Of a stretch of DNA of 60,000 nt, positions 31,820-44,667 are shown in pieces; position 1 is the stretch's first letter; every line of letters begins with the position of its first letter. The notes beneath the pieces were generated by a model, which saw only the letters and a program-made list of their open reading frames with translations, ran no database searches and was not told the DNA's origin. The DNA is taken from the NCBI RefSeq assembly GCF_026151205.1, contig NC_087072.1:10146169-10206168 (forward strand). The letters run 5' to 3'. This DNA comes from Bolinopsis microptera (lineage: Eukaryota > Ctenophora > Tentaculata > Lobata > Bolinopsidae). A program made the position numbers and the translations under genes.

Positions 31820-34800
31820 TCACAACGTATTGATGTCCCCCATTATCCGTACAGGTCGTCCCTTGTATTTCTTTCTCAGTTCCGTTTCAACGCACGCTTT
31901 CAGTAACTTTGTTGTCTCGATTGCTCTCTTCATCTTTGGTTCGACATCTTCATAAGTTCTCTCTGCTTCACTTATTCTTTGTTTCATTTCTTCGATGCTA
32001 TCCTGAATTTTTGAATTCAAATAAGTCCAGAATTTTTAGATTGAGAATAAAAATGTGGCAGCAAAAAGGGAATGTGAAGAAAATTTCGAAGACATCCCAT
32101 CATCATGACGGATCACTTACCTCCATTTTATCGCACAGTCGAAGCTGCGACTGTAATCTGTCTGTTAATCTGTCAAGATACTTCTCGCTGTTCTTCAACA
32201 GTAACAAATGTCTCATCTTGTCGTTGGTTAGCTTGCTGAGTGGCTTATCTACCTCGCTAACCATATTCTCCACGTTCTCTATTTGAGTAGTTTGTATTTC
32301 CGGGGGACCTGCAAAAAAACACGTTTAAAAAACAGATTTGTTGACATAATATTATCAATTATAAATAATATTGTTGAATGGAAGACTAAAGAAAGATTTT
32401 AGATTATCAAGAATAAATATCAAGAATTCTAACACTCAGGAATCTCGGATAAGATATTTTCGGAATGTCTGGAAAGTTCGTCTCGTCTGGAAGTGAGGAA
32501 TGCTGACAGTTCGTACAGCTCATCAATGATCTTGTTACGCGTAGTGGTGTTGTCAAGTACAAGCTCATTCTTTTGTTCCTCTCCTGACTCCATCACGCTT
32601 ATCTCAATCTCATCATCTCCAAAGTCTATATCTCCTGAAAGAATTATATTTATTAGTTCCGTATATTATAGACTTCGCTAACAGGCCGCTGAATCCCTTC
32701 TGACTGATACGTTCAATTTAAGATTTAGTATGGGGATCAGAAAGTTTGGTGCGCTGTTAGGCAACACATGTCACGAAGATGTCATGAACTTCCTTTCATC
32801 CCTTCCCCGTCAAACCGAGAAGGTTCACTAACATAAATCTTAGAGGTCAGGTTAATAATGAGCTTTTTAAAGGTCATGAACAAAATATTTTCTTGTGTTT
32901 GACATTGAACAGTTTGTTAAGATTTTAATTAAATATGAACTTGAAGAAACGAAAACACGCTAATTAACTGACCACAATCAATGATGTCGTCTCCAAAGTC
33001 GATATCAGCACCAAAATCGATCGTATCAATACCGAAATCAATGTCAGACTCTACTTCTGGCGCCGGATCTTGAGTTATAATATCATTCGAAATGTCCATG
33101 CTAATTGGACTATCTTTATCGTTGCTGTAAAGAATTATATAGAATGAATACAGTCAAATACGGATATTGGACGAGGACAACAACTAAAAGAACATTAATT
33201 TATGTACTAATCAAGTCGGACAATATTTTGGAATCAAATTATTGTACATTAAAAGTATACTTACTCCATCTCGCTAGAAACAATAACACATCCATTATTA
33301 TCGTGAGTTTCAATCGGCTCAATAATCTCAACACTACTATCACTATCACTCTCTGAGATAAAAACCAAGTTCAATATTAACAAGAAATATCAGTTTAAAC
33401 AAACGATACCATGAGCTGTATTATCAGTCTCATAAAGCACGTACTTGTGTAAGAGGGCTAAGACTAACTACTTATAACGGTGACAGCAGGTGTCAGATTG
33501 TAACGCTTAGAACTCTGCGTTCTATATACAGTATACACCCTGTGCTGGTGCAGGGCGTTGTAAAGGCGATATCTCATTAGTCAGTTCTCATTAAAAGCGA
33601 TTGCTCATTAAAAGTGATAAGTTAAACTGGCTTGAGCGTAGATAGAGAAAACAACATAAATGAAAGTAAAACGAAAATATAGCAGCTGTTCTGGTTTGTT
33701 TATTAGCCATGTTATTATTTGCCGGAATGATGAGTTCTTAAGGTCAAGGAGTAAACTATTTAAAGTAATCCCTAGATTTTATTTCCTACAGATGGAGCGG
33801 AGTTTGCCAGTTTGGGTAAATCTGGGGTCAAGCGGGAAATCGGAGTTTTACTGTACTAATCAAAAGAAGTTACACTACCTGGGGTGGGAAGAGTACCAGT
33901 TTCATACTGACTGACTGTGCCATTGCCGTGTTGAGAAATAAAGAAGAGCAGAGGACAGACTTCCAGATCAGGGTCATTTATCAGAAACCGGGCAAATACC
34001 TGACAGTAACATTGTTAGTACAGCCTGCATTGTTTAGCAGAATGCCGGTTAGTGAATAGTGGGATGTAATACCTCGGACGAATAAAATAACAATTAGTAT
34101 AGCCACAAATCCACATTATATTAGTGAGTATTATAAGTCATAATATTATGACAAATAGAGAGTTTCCATTATAACCATAATATTAACACTCACCTGATAA
34201 TAAGAAAGGGCTTGCTGTAAAGTCCCAATATCACCAGCGATATCACTAATTTTAGCCGGGATGTCCCCGACCAGGTTCTTCAACTCCGACCTGACGTGAT
34301 CCCCAACTATACCAATATCACAACACTTCTCACGGTACTTTATCTGGTATTTGTTGATGTTGTTGGAACAGTCGCCCTGCTTTTTGATGCTGTCTTGTTT
34401 TATCTGCGTCGCTCTGGTGAATTATTTGAGAGTAATCAGTAAGTATATTATAATTAATCGTAAGGATCGTTTGTATGCCATATAATTGCAAGGAATCATA
34501 AAAATTGCTTTAAAACAGGATTGTTTATAATACGCAAAAATGAATTAATGTGGTAATATGTGTCTAATGTCTATAAATATGGTCCCAACATCTATTGCAC
34601 TTATATTAGCTATTTTCCTAAACTTATTTTCTTTATCAAAGTTCTTTCGAGAACAAATTCGTTGATTCCAAAAAAGGAGGTTTGTGCTAATAATGTGCTC
34701 AATGTTTGTGGGTTCAGAGGGCTCGAGGAGCGTCGAATATTCGATAATTTATTTTACATCAAATTAGTTTCACAACGTTAACTTTAAGACTCAATCATCA

Positions 34801-37800
34801 GAAATGATTGAAGTGGAAGGTAAAACTAATATTTAGAATATTTCGGGGTGGCGCAGGTGGTCAATATTTATTGCCACTTGCGTCATGCTCGAGGTGACGG
34901 AAATTTAAACTTTTTATCCACTTCATTCGTCCACCTTACTTGTCTCTATAGTCTAGATTTCATCCCCTTTAGTTTGAAATCTATACAGTTGAAACAGCTG
35001 CTATTCTACAGAAGTAATTTTATAGTTCAAGCTACTAAACTCAATGCCATTATATAAACGATTTATGACAAAGCGCACCAACTGCTCATGCTCTGATACT
35101 AAAATCGCCGATTAAGTACTTTTTGAACCTAAACTTTCAGCTCTTTAGCTTTCCGTCATTTCTCACCTGGCTATTTGTTTTTTGAAGAGAGGAATGTCGT
35201 ACTTAACATTCTGTATGATGTATTTAGCACTGTCAGCCAGGAAGGTGCTGTCTTTCTCGAATAGTTTTACTATCCTAGCCCACTTAGCCGTGTACTCGTG
35301 GTTGTATTGACCGATCAGGTTCTTTGTACCTGGCAGACATATTCAGTAGTATTAATAACCAAATAGATTGATAAGATAAGATCATTATAAGAGGTCGGCG
35401 AATTGATAAAATGAGTCTATCATTTGTTATGACTGACATGATAGTGGCTGCACCTAATTGAATTTAAGCACCATTTACTCATTTACTAATACTGACCGAA
35501 AGGCGAATCTTCTAATGCCTGGAGTATCTTGACAGCGTTGTGATAGTGTATGGGAGATACTATCTCTCCAGCTATATCTATCAGCGGGCATTCTTCTTCT
35601 CCCACCTGCAGTATGTCGTATCAGACTCAGATTAAGTTTTCAAACTTATTTAACAAAACATCTTGCACATAATATCGTAAATTGCACTGCATTACAGCAT
35701 TAAGGTCTCATCTTCCTCATCGGCAATATCACCACCAAAACTCCACAATAACCGTCACACATTGACTAACATCCGCTAACAACGGCTCCTCTTTGAACAA
35801 ATTTCTCCGCTACAATAAGTCGCACATAATTATAGAATTAGAGAAATATGGTCACACTCCTCAAATTCATCACACAACCCTGCGCTTATCAGTAAACTCA
35901 GGCACGTGTTTTATAAACACGAAACATGAGTTTTGGGGCAAAGAACACGCATTTTGGGGCAAAGAACACGTGTTTTGTGCGAAGAGACAGTTCGTGGCTC
36001 CTGCATGTACACCTAACGTGAGAAGAGGGACGGTACGTGCCACCTGGTGATCACCTTTGTCACACCACACCGTTGATAAACACATCAGGGGCCGTCAGGA
36101 CACCGGTGAATGTGGCTCTGAGAACGGACACCAGGGGACTCATTCAGGTTTAGTTCCAGTCTTAGCAGCTTTGTTTTGTAGTTCTTAACACGTTTCTCGT
36201 TACTTAGGCTAACGAGTGGTGTTGGAGCATTAGTGGCTGGGAGTTTTGTTAAATGGATGAAAAACTAGACAGTTGTGAATATGTTATATTTTAAATTTGT
36301 AAGATGACTGAGACTGGAACATCACAACTCTGTTGGACAGGTGTTTCATTTCGTGAGTCTGGTAAAACTGTAAGTTAAAAATTTAACACGTCATACTCCT
36401 GTTACGTTTTCAAGGGTATCATCATCTTAGAGGCTTTGATATATGACTGATTTGCTTTACTTCCCCGACCTGTAATCTTTACGTGACGTCATTCCGTTTA
36501 TACTGTGTATGTGATACTTAAAACTAGGAGTTAGCACGGCTGATTTAGTAGTTATGTTGTACATATGGTGCAATCAAGAGGACGGTGGATAGTATAATGG
36601 CAGATAGTTCTAGTAAAGTGGCCCCGTGCGCCTTCTTTAGAGATGCGCATATGTTACTTTTCTAGGTCGTTTCAATGTGATGTAATATCGTGTTCGTCTC
36701 TTCGTTTTGACTTAATGTTAAATTCTGCCTATATAATCGGCTAACGACACGAAATCTTCTGTACATCATGGGAGTTTCGTGAGGCTTTCCAATCATTAGC
36801 TTCACAGATTACACCGTTTGTGATAGACAGTTTTATTCCTTAAAGTTGTAATTCCTGCTTACTATTCCCTCCATTACTGACCCGTTACTTCAGATATATA
36901 GTTCATGCGAAAGATGTTCATGTACAACAGTATTTTCCTACTAAAAGACACAACCATCCTACAGCTACTTATAGCCGTCAACATACTGATCGGCATATCA
37001 GGAACTCTGTGCAACGCTCTGGTCTGTAACTTTTACAAGAACAAACAAAAAAACGTGGCTCACTTCCTGTACTTCATGCTCTCTTCAATGGACATGGCAT
37101 GTGGTGTGATCCCCCTTCTTCACGCGGTGCTACTTATCTTGGTCCTGAAGATACCTGACGATGAAACATCTGGTGATGGTCGGAGACCACCCCGATCAGT
37201 AAGAGCTGGATGGGGTCCGGAGAATCAGGGAATGGGAACAGAAGAAGATGCTGGTTTGAAGATACTGCTACCAATCCTGTACTTTCTAACATCTCTGACT
37301 GCTCGAGTGTCAGTGTTCCTCAGTACCATGATAGCTGTTGTCAGGACCCTGAACATCACCCTACCTACTTACAAAACCAACAAGAAACTTGTTGTTTTTG
37401 CGCTGATGTTTTGTGTAGTGTGGTGGCTGGTATTCCTTTCTGGAGACATGATTTATTACAAGACCCAACTGGACAAGAGCCCTCTGACATTCCTCTTCAT
37501 GTTCAACTTTTATCTTACAGTTCCAACACCAGGCCATTACTTCACTGAGAAGATATTCGAGGAAATGGGAATTCAGTTATTTAACGAATCTGACGGTATT
37601 TATTCATTCCTCTTGTACACAGGAATTCCCTTTGTTTTACCGACATTAGTTTGTATTATGTGCATGTGCATCCAAATATGGCATCTCGCTACTAAAGGGG
37701 TTCAAAATGGCAACAACCAGCAATTCAAGAAAGACATTACCATCACAATCCTTCTGCTGACCACTGTTTTCACTATCTGCAACGTACTTTACGTAACAGT

Positions 37801-38390
37801 AGTATTTGCAAAACGGGTATCTGGCATCTACACGGGAGGCGAATATCTGGAATATTCCCTGAAGAACATGCTGCCCTACGTGAACTCACTTCTAAACCCC
37901 ATCATACTGATATTGAGAGGGAGCTCATTACGAACATTTGTTAAGAACAAGATACAGAATATAACTAGGTGTAGGTATTGTAGGGGTGATAGTAGGGTTA
38001 ATCTACAACCGTCTTATCCTACTGTTATTTCAACAAGACTGTGACGTCATGTCACGTGAGAGTGGTTTAAGGAGAGCGGAAAAAGAGATTAAAATGTAAA
38101 AATTGCGTAGTTGGAGGTTGCTAATAACATTTCTTATGTGAAAGGATGATGCCCGACAATATGAGACTAAATCTATGACAAGATTTCTACAGAAATACTA
38201 TTTTTGTCTGCTACTTGCAGTTGAGGTGATCATTTTAAAGGGGTAAGTGGTAAACCTGTTTTAAAAGATCACGAAGTTCGCTGCACTCTTCGTTCCATAG
38301 CCTGTTGACGATTGACCTGTCCACGAGCCAGTCGACGAGTTTTACATCTTTAATATCAATTGGTATTAGCAGTTCCTTATTCGCCGTCAT
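31820..38390 (-). CDS. CDK5RAP3: CDK5 regulatory subunit-associated protein 3 (C53/LZAP), 10 exons, 519 aa
   Basis: Exons, 5' to 3': 38256-38390, 35497-35605, 35167-35329, 34194-34413, 33879-33999, 33265-33352, 32973-33124, 32434-32634, 32121-32308, 31820-32002. All phases match and the total is 520 codons with stop, close to the human 506 aa. It starts MTANKELLIPIDIKDVKLVDWLVDR in sense (in two parts: IPIDIK, LVDWLVDR), continues LFEKDSTFLADSA and NVKYDIPLFKKQIA, and ends KKYKGRPVRIMGD, all family hallmarks. The protein binds UFL1/UFBP1, guides UFMylation of ribosomes and acts in ER-phagy through UFM1/ATG8-binding motifs in a disordered acidic region. Here that region (about residues 303-336) has four IDFG motifs rather than IDWG. 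Intron 1 contains the GPCR gene on the other strand. Confidence 0.95.
36905..38044 (+). CDS. class-A-like GPCR, intronless, nested in CDK5RAP3 intron 1
   Basis: A 379-codon single-exon gene with seven hydrophobic segments at about residues 17-42, 51-82, 118-147, 161-182, 231-258, 277-303 and 321-338. TM1 has GTLCNALV (the GN region), TM3 ends with VVRT at 145-148 where DRY is usual, and TM7 ends NPIIL at 331-335 instead of NPxxY. A polar 35-residue stretch (about 84-118) replaces the first extracellular loop. No cysteine pair is evident at the TM3 start and in loop 2, so the canonical disulfide appears absent. The C-terminal tail is basic with a Cys pair (RCRYC) that may be palmitoylated. The ligand is unknown. 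The divergent motifs recall lineage-specific invertebrate chemosensory or peptide receptors. Confidence 0.88.
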   Translation: MRKMFMYNSIFLLKDTTILQLLIAVNILIGISGTLCNALVCNFYKNKQKNVAHFLYFMLSSMDMACGVIPLLHAVLLILVLKIPDDETSGDGRRPPRSVRAGWGPENQGMGTEEDAGLKILLPILYFLTSLTARVSVFLSTMIAVVRTLNITLPTYKTNKKLVVFALMFCVVWWLVFLSGDMIYYKTQLDKSPLTFLFMFNFYLTVPTPGHYFTEKIFEEMGIQLFNESDGIYSFLLYTGIPFVLPTLVCIMCMCIQIWHLATKGVQNGNNQQFKKDITITILLLTTVFTICNVLYVTVVFAKRVSGIYTGGEYLEYSLKNMLPYVNSLLNPIILILRGSSLRTFVKNKIQNITRCRYCRGDSRVNLQPSYPTVISTRL

Positions 38391-39505
38391 CCTTTAAAGA
38401 TGAGATGATTTATGGTCAGTTTACTAAGTTATATGTATATTAAAATAGTTTTCAACAAATGAAATCAAATTGTGATTTTATTCTATTATTTTAAAAGTCA
38501 GTTGTGAAAGAAGTCTTTGTTATTGAGGATGAATGGTTGCATTTGTTTAACGATATCTCAATAACCAGCTGAGAGGAGGTTGCAAAAAATATTAAAAATA
38601 ACATTATTATAACATCTTATATAATTAAAATTTAATTATCAAAATTTCAGCGAAACCATCAAATATAATAAATTTGAACAGCAAAAAAACATGCGAATAA
38701 TTCAATCCAAAAAAGACATGCAAATAATTTAATCAAATACCAGATAAAATCACATCACATTTCAGAGAATCTAAGGTAAAATTGAAAATAATTGAAATTT
38801 TTGTTACCGGATAATTGGAATTTAAATAATTTTAGATTGTAAGGAGAAAACAGAAACATGCAAATTCAAGAGAAATATATTGCCATTAATTTAATATCGA
38901 AGTTTATTTATTAATTTATTGAAATAGTTGTCATCAAAACTCAGTTTATGCAAGTCTTTATCATTTAAGTCAAAAGAAAAAAAAGGAGTTAAATAATAAA
39001 CACGATCTTAAATTTCGTAAAACTTTCCCTCATCAGTAAACAGTTCGAGCAGTTAGAATTTACAAATCTGATTTAAACACATTAATTTTCTCTACAACCG
39101 ATAAGCTTAACATACCAAATAATATTCAAATTGCACAAATCTATCGTTTAAGATTATTATATTTAACTGTGTTTAATTAACGTGACCTACATACAGTGCA
39201 ATTTTCAAAAACGTTATAATACTTAAATCTTCACCCAAAACAGTCTATTATATAACATAGCTAATAAACTTATCAATCAATCCTCCGTCCAGCGGGCATA
39301 CATTTCCAGTAATGTTTAATAATAACCATCGTCACTGCTGATCCAAACTGATAAAATATGTTAATATTGCAAACCAAACCGATCCATTTTACTGCAGTCT
39401 GGTTCAATCTGATCCACCTTGTTGTAGACCGGTCCAAACTGATCCATTTACTGAACACTAGTCCAAACAGATACAAACAAATCAATATTCTAAAAGACCT
39501 CCTCC
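38391..39505. other. intergenic DNA between CDK5RAP3 and TMEM181
   Basis: AT-rich, with no supported gene. It holds the 5' flank of CDK5RAP3 and the 3' flank of TMEM181, both transcribed leftward. A ladder of GGTCCAAACTGATCCA-like motifs at about 39,350-39,480 is a short degenerate direct repeat. Confidence 0.5.
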
Positions 39506-42500
39506 TCACATGGACTCCTCTCCCTCGTCGTAGTTAGTACTGCTACCATTAACAAACTTCTTCCCTCGGTAAAGTAGCTCGTCCTCCGAGTCAGACAACA
39601 TTGCAAATGAGGCCGAGGTTTGATCTTTGAAACTCCTGCAAGTAAAGTAAAATTAGCACTAATATCAGCAGCAGTTAGGATGCATTATCATATTTTAATT
39701 GTTCGGGTATTAAAGGTGTCCACTGTCCCTTCCATTCGGAGATAACAGACATTAAAAAGTCGTGTATTGTCAAAATCTACGTTTTTTAGGAATTGTTGTC
39801 CGTAACGTCATTGCCGCTGTCAGATATAACTATTTTATTTTATTCAAAACAAAAATGAACCTAAATAATTGTTAACATACATTATAGAACAGCACACTCC
39901 ACACAGTATAAGAGGCTTGGAACAAAGTGGTTTTCTCGAAAAAAATATTTTAGAAGAAAAAGAAATTCAATAGTTTTGTCGGGAGGGCATTCAGTAACTT
40001 TTCTATCAGAATGTAGCTATAAAATTAAAAATGTTAAACTTTATAGTGAGAATAGGAGCACTCAGAGAAAGTGATTTAATGGCAATACCAGCTGGATTGA
40101 GAACTCGAAATAAGGCTAAATTAAAAACTTGCCCATTCCTTTCCTCCCTATTATTAATTAATGGGATGCCTGTTTTTTTATACTTTCCACTGAAATGTTA
40201 TTCGAACAACGTTATTTACATAGCTCATTGTACTTTTTGTTCTAAAGAATTCCATCATTTTGCGGACCATAAATACTTTGCACAAAGTATGCATACTTTG
40301 TGTGTTTATTTGTTTGTCTGTGTTTATTAGTTTTTCTATAGAACTATTACTCTATAGGTGATTGATTTCTTCAGAATTTAAAGTTTACACTGATTATTCA
40401 ATTACAAATTCTAAAAGATTTTGCAGTCTCTATATTATATTGCAGTCTCTATATTAGGCAGAACCAGCTATGTATTTTGTATTCTGAGAAGAATTAATCC
40501 TGAGGTACTTTTTTTCATTGTGTGTCCCTATAAATTGTTTTTAAAATTTATATAACAACGTTTATATTGTTTAAAAAACCGCGATAACACAAAGAAACTC
40601 CTTTCACTTTTTTGTTAAAAAGATAAAACTTACACGGCAGTATTGCTGGGTGAGTAGACAAAAGCGAGTGTAAACAAGTAGGAGTTAAAGAGGGAGTAGA
40701 AGCTCAGAAACTCGGCACTGTTATTCCAACGTAGAGTAATCTGCATAACGAGGACATCCTCCAGGAAGGCGTTACCAAACCGGAGGATAACCGCCAGCAG
40801 GCTAAGGTTAACGGAATGGTAATTTTCCTAAACTATAGAATGAAATGAAACATGGTATTTTAAACCCGCATATCGATATACTTATACCATATCGACAATA
40901 GAAATATAAATAGCCCATGTTATGTCGAGCGGCTCTCCCACAAAATAAGTACTAGAATAATTAATTTTGCCTTGATAACAAACTATTTGCAAGGGTCAGA
41001 TCCAAATAACCATGTTCATCTTGAACCGGGCTAGCCCCCCCCCTCCCTCCCTCCCCCCCTCCCCATCCCGGGCTCTACCTGATGAGAAGAATGATGATAG
41101 TAAGAGCGGTGAGGAATCTCAGCCTGATGTCAAAGTAAGGCATGCTATGTAACTCTGAATATGCTCTGACTAGGAGGTAGAGAAGGTATAGGGTGTAGAT
41201 TCCAAGCAACACAAAAAATAGTATCTTTATACTGAGAAATCCAACCTGATCCTGCGGGTTAGTTGGAGTTACCAACGTAATATTATAATAATCTGCACAA
41301 AAGCGAGTCAAGTTGTATAAATGACTCAATATTGGATAATGAGGCACTAAATGTAGTCATACATCAATGAAAAAAGGCTTGAATGTACACAAAATTTATT
41401 AAAAGAAACCTGAGCCAAAGAGTAGGTTGGATCAATCGACTCATACAAAGCACTCCAACTCAATATAACACAGCCAATCACCCACATCAACCCAACCAAC
41501 ACCATCTTGACGAGATAAAATGAGAAGAAATGCCTCTCTGTTTTTCTGATTCCGTGATATACACAGAGCCAAAACATTAGGAGAGTACAAAAGAAGGTGA
41601 CGGTAAAGCAGTCATCAATAACGTTAACAAGAGGGGAGTGGACGAGGAGAATGAGGGGGAAAAGGGGGTTGTTGTAAAGTAGAAGTGCTGTCAGTAACAC
41701 CATTATCCATTTCTGTTCAATGCTCCATTCCTGCAAAACGTGTAGATCATGTAAACGCTGTGGGTATCTTTGGGGTATGTGTTCTGGATTTTTAGAGGTG
41801 TTTTTAACGAAAGGAAAGAACAAAAAAGAGCATTTAGTTTACGAAACCTCGACTGAGTATTTCCTCAGACTTTGGCAGAGAGCAACAGAAGAGCCAAAAG
41901 CTAGGAGAAGGAAAATGAACCGGAACCAAAGCTCAAACTCAGTAAAGTGTGAATTATAAGTCGTCCAAACTGGTTTGAAAGATGACCCATTCACTAGTGC
42001 TTGTGACATCTCTATCTGAAATTTAGGATCTGCAGTTATTTAAACAAAACTACTTAACTGTACATGATCCTGATTAAACTATTTTTACAAAGTTAAAGGA
42101 AAAAATATTCCTTACTAGTTAGATTGTATGATACAAGCAGGAATAATTATGTAAAAAGTGTTAGAAGAATGGCATAATTTCAGTAAATCTCACCTCGACA
42201 TAATACTGAGGAAACTTGATATTTCCTATGTGTAAAACCGTTACAGGAGAACACTTTGTTTCGAAACACTTCAATGTTCTGTTGTGTGCTTCAGCACCGT
42301 CGTTCAGAAACCCCTTTGTACCATTTTCATAAGAAAATACTTTGACTTTCATTGGAACAGTAAGATAGCTGATTTTCTGAAGATTAATAAGTAAACATCA
42401 AAATCTTGGTAGACTTCTCGTTACTAGGTTACTGTTAGATCACTTTAACTTACTTTAAATGTAAATCTCTATCTACCAACGGTTGTATCAGTTTGCTGTC

Positions 42501-43237
42501 CCTCCAAGAGGTCCAGTAAATCGAGGGTTACTATGGGTATCTTTAACAAGAAAATCGTGCTAATATCTTGAATAAATTATAAACTGGTACCTCAAACGTT
42601 GGACCTTTGACGCGATCGCCATTAAAGATAGTTTCTATCTGCAACCACAATTGTTGTTCAGATGGGGTTACATCTGGGCTGAGCATGCTTATCTTGTTAT
42701 CTGTTGTTTCAATACCTTTGTCCACTGATATTACGTTTATTACAGACGGCCCAAGCCAACCTGAAATTGAGAAAGTTATATAATCTATGTGGAATTAAAC
42801 AAGGAAATGAATAAGCAAATTTAACAGTGAAACAAGAATTTTTTAATTTTGTGCACATTTTACAGAATAAAAAGATGTGAAACAATTCATAACTTATGAC
42901 TTTTTGTCCTTGACTGCTAGTTTGATTTTGGTTGCAGTCTTGTTCTGACAAAAAGTCTACACTATAATATGCTTAAGTTTATATTGTGCAGTTCGAGGAT
43001 ACAAAATGCAGCTTCAAGGTGGATATTGGAGAGCTGGCGAAAGATTATGGCCTTTGTATCAATGGTTATAATAAGCGACATTTTGACATTGAAAATGGTG
43101 CCTCAATCAATAGTGACAATACACTCACCAACGAAAATTGAGACAATGAAGAATACAAAGAAGGACAAAAATAGGAACAAGAACTGCCGTTTTGTCAACG
43201 TGTAGAGTTTCATCTGAATGTATGAGTCAATAGCCAT
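39506..43237 (-). CDS. TMEM181: TMEM181 homologue, WNTLESS-like multi-pass membrane protein (8 exons, 473 aa)
   Basis: Exons, 5' to 3': 43129-43237, 42591-42760, 42194-42376, 41848-42015, 41410-41730, 41079-41251, 40634-40801, 39506-39635. All phases match and the total is 474 codons with stop. The N-terminus MKLYTLTKRQF precedes the first membrane helix. A luminal beta-rich region with an N-glycosylation site (AHNRTLKC) follows. Six or more helices come next, with EWSIEQKW, LLLYNNPLFPL and FWLCVYHGIR, which are conserved TMEM181 blocks, then EFLSFYSLFNSYLFTLAFVYSP. The acidic cytosolic tail has ML(S)DSEDELLY. TMEM181 belongs to the WLS/GOLD-7TM group found in Golgi and plasma membrane. Its cellular role is poorly defined. 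The second Met of exon 1 is an alternative start. Confidence 0.93.
41029..41067. repeat. C/T-rich tract beside a TMEM181 donor site
   Basis: CCCCCCCCTCCC-type sequence lies in the TMEM181 intron within 12 bp of the exon 6 donor. On the transcribed strand it is a G-run, which may act as an intronic splicing enhancer. Confidence 0.6.
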
Positions 43238-44667
43238 CTTCACCTAAAGGTAGAGAAAAAGCATGTTAATAGGTAAAAGATATTTATTTAAACATTTGGG
43301 TAGGAATGCTAAAGAAATGAAATAATCAATGAATTCGAAACAAAACGAAATGAAATGAAATGAAACGAAACCCAGTATTTACTACCCCCCTACTATGCAT
43401 ATGCGACAAAGATATTGTATAAAATATAACCAAATAATATACACAATATCGTGCCCATGTCTGACTGAGCGGCTTTCCTTTTAAAATTTCTCTGCTCCTT
43501 GGAGCAGAGTTTAAAATAAACAAGGGAAGTTAAAATTAAAGTCAGGTCTTAATTAAAAGGAATAAAATAACAACTTTATCACTCAATTAGTTTACAGCAA
43601 CTCTGGTATATTGATTAAGTCAGGTGCACACCAATCACGAGTATCACATTAATATTGCCGGCGCAAAAGAACCCATTTATTAATGAATGATCTGGAGAAA
43701 AGTTCTGATGTTTCACGGCCTACAGCTATATATATAGTTGCTGCTGCCGATTCTACTGTGAGGAGGGACTAATTAACTTTCGGGTTTGAAGAAGACAATA
43801 TTGCAGCAGAGATACAGGTTACTACAGACGTCTGCACTGTAACACTCTATTTCTGATAGACGTGACAAGAGTAGATACAAGTAGATACTAAGAGGATCCA
43901 TTAAAATTATTTCAGTATTCGGTTATATTGACTGTCATGTTGATATTATTTAATTAATGAAATTTGTTTTTTTATTTAAAGATGATGTAGAGTTTTTAAT
44001 ATGCATAAAATTATAGCTAGATCGGTATGGCCTATGTTGTATGTCATATGTATGCACGTTCAAAGGACCATAAACCTGCAAGTTCTTTTTATTTGTTAGT
44101 AGAGAATCTTGGGCTATACTGGTTCTTACAAGTTTATTATCGGATGTTTACTTATATTTATTATGATATTATTATTCACTGTTATGGCAATAAAATTTAA
44201 ATTCTGTTTTCCTATTAAACAACAAAGATTAAGACTAGTGAAATCGATAAAGAACGATGCTACATGTAGCTCATCTACTGCAGGATAAAATATAATAATA
44301 ACAATGGGAATTTGAAGTGGAGAAAGGAAGCTTCACGCCGTTAGTTTTCTCAACTTCTGGTGGCATGGAATGGGTGGTGAAGCTGAAAGACTGGTGAAGA
44401 AGCTGGGTAGTAGATGGAATATCACACAGGTCAAAGATATTCAGATGCTGTGAGACATATAAGCACCTTCGTTTCGAAATCCTAAGAACAACAGTGATTT
44501 TTCTCCGGGGAGACAGAGGTGCGAAAAATAATTTTGTTAATGTAGATAGTCTAGATTTGAACTTGGAGCCACAAGGTCAAGGGTGATTTTCAAATGTGTC
44601 TCCCAATATTTGAGATAGGGGATATATTGAGTTTTTGAAGGGTTGTTTATATATAGGGTCAATGTGA
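43238..44667. other. 5' flank of TMEM181 and intergenic DNA
   Basis: No supported gene. AT-rich DNA with a short GAAATGAAAT/GAAACGAAAC run at about 43,345-43,375. The right part may include decayed LINE 5' sequence, but I could not recognise endonuclease motifs. Confidence 0.4.

Noticed and set aside
35900-35990. Short repeat TTTTGGGGCAAAGAACACG
   Set aside because: Only two adjacent copies and one partial copy in CDK5RAP3 intron 1; too little to call an element.
37210-37548. 112-codon plus-strand ORF
   Set aside because: It is an alternate frame inside the GPCR coding sequence.
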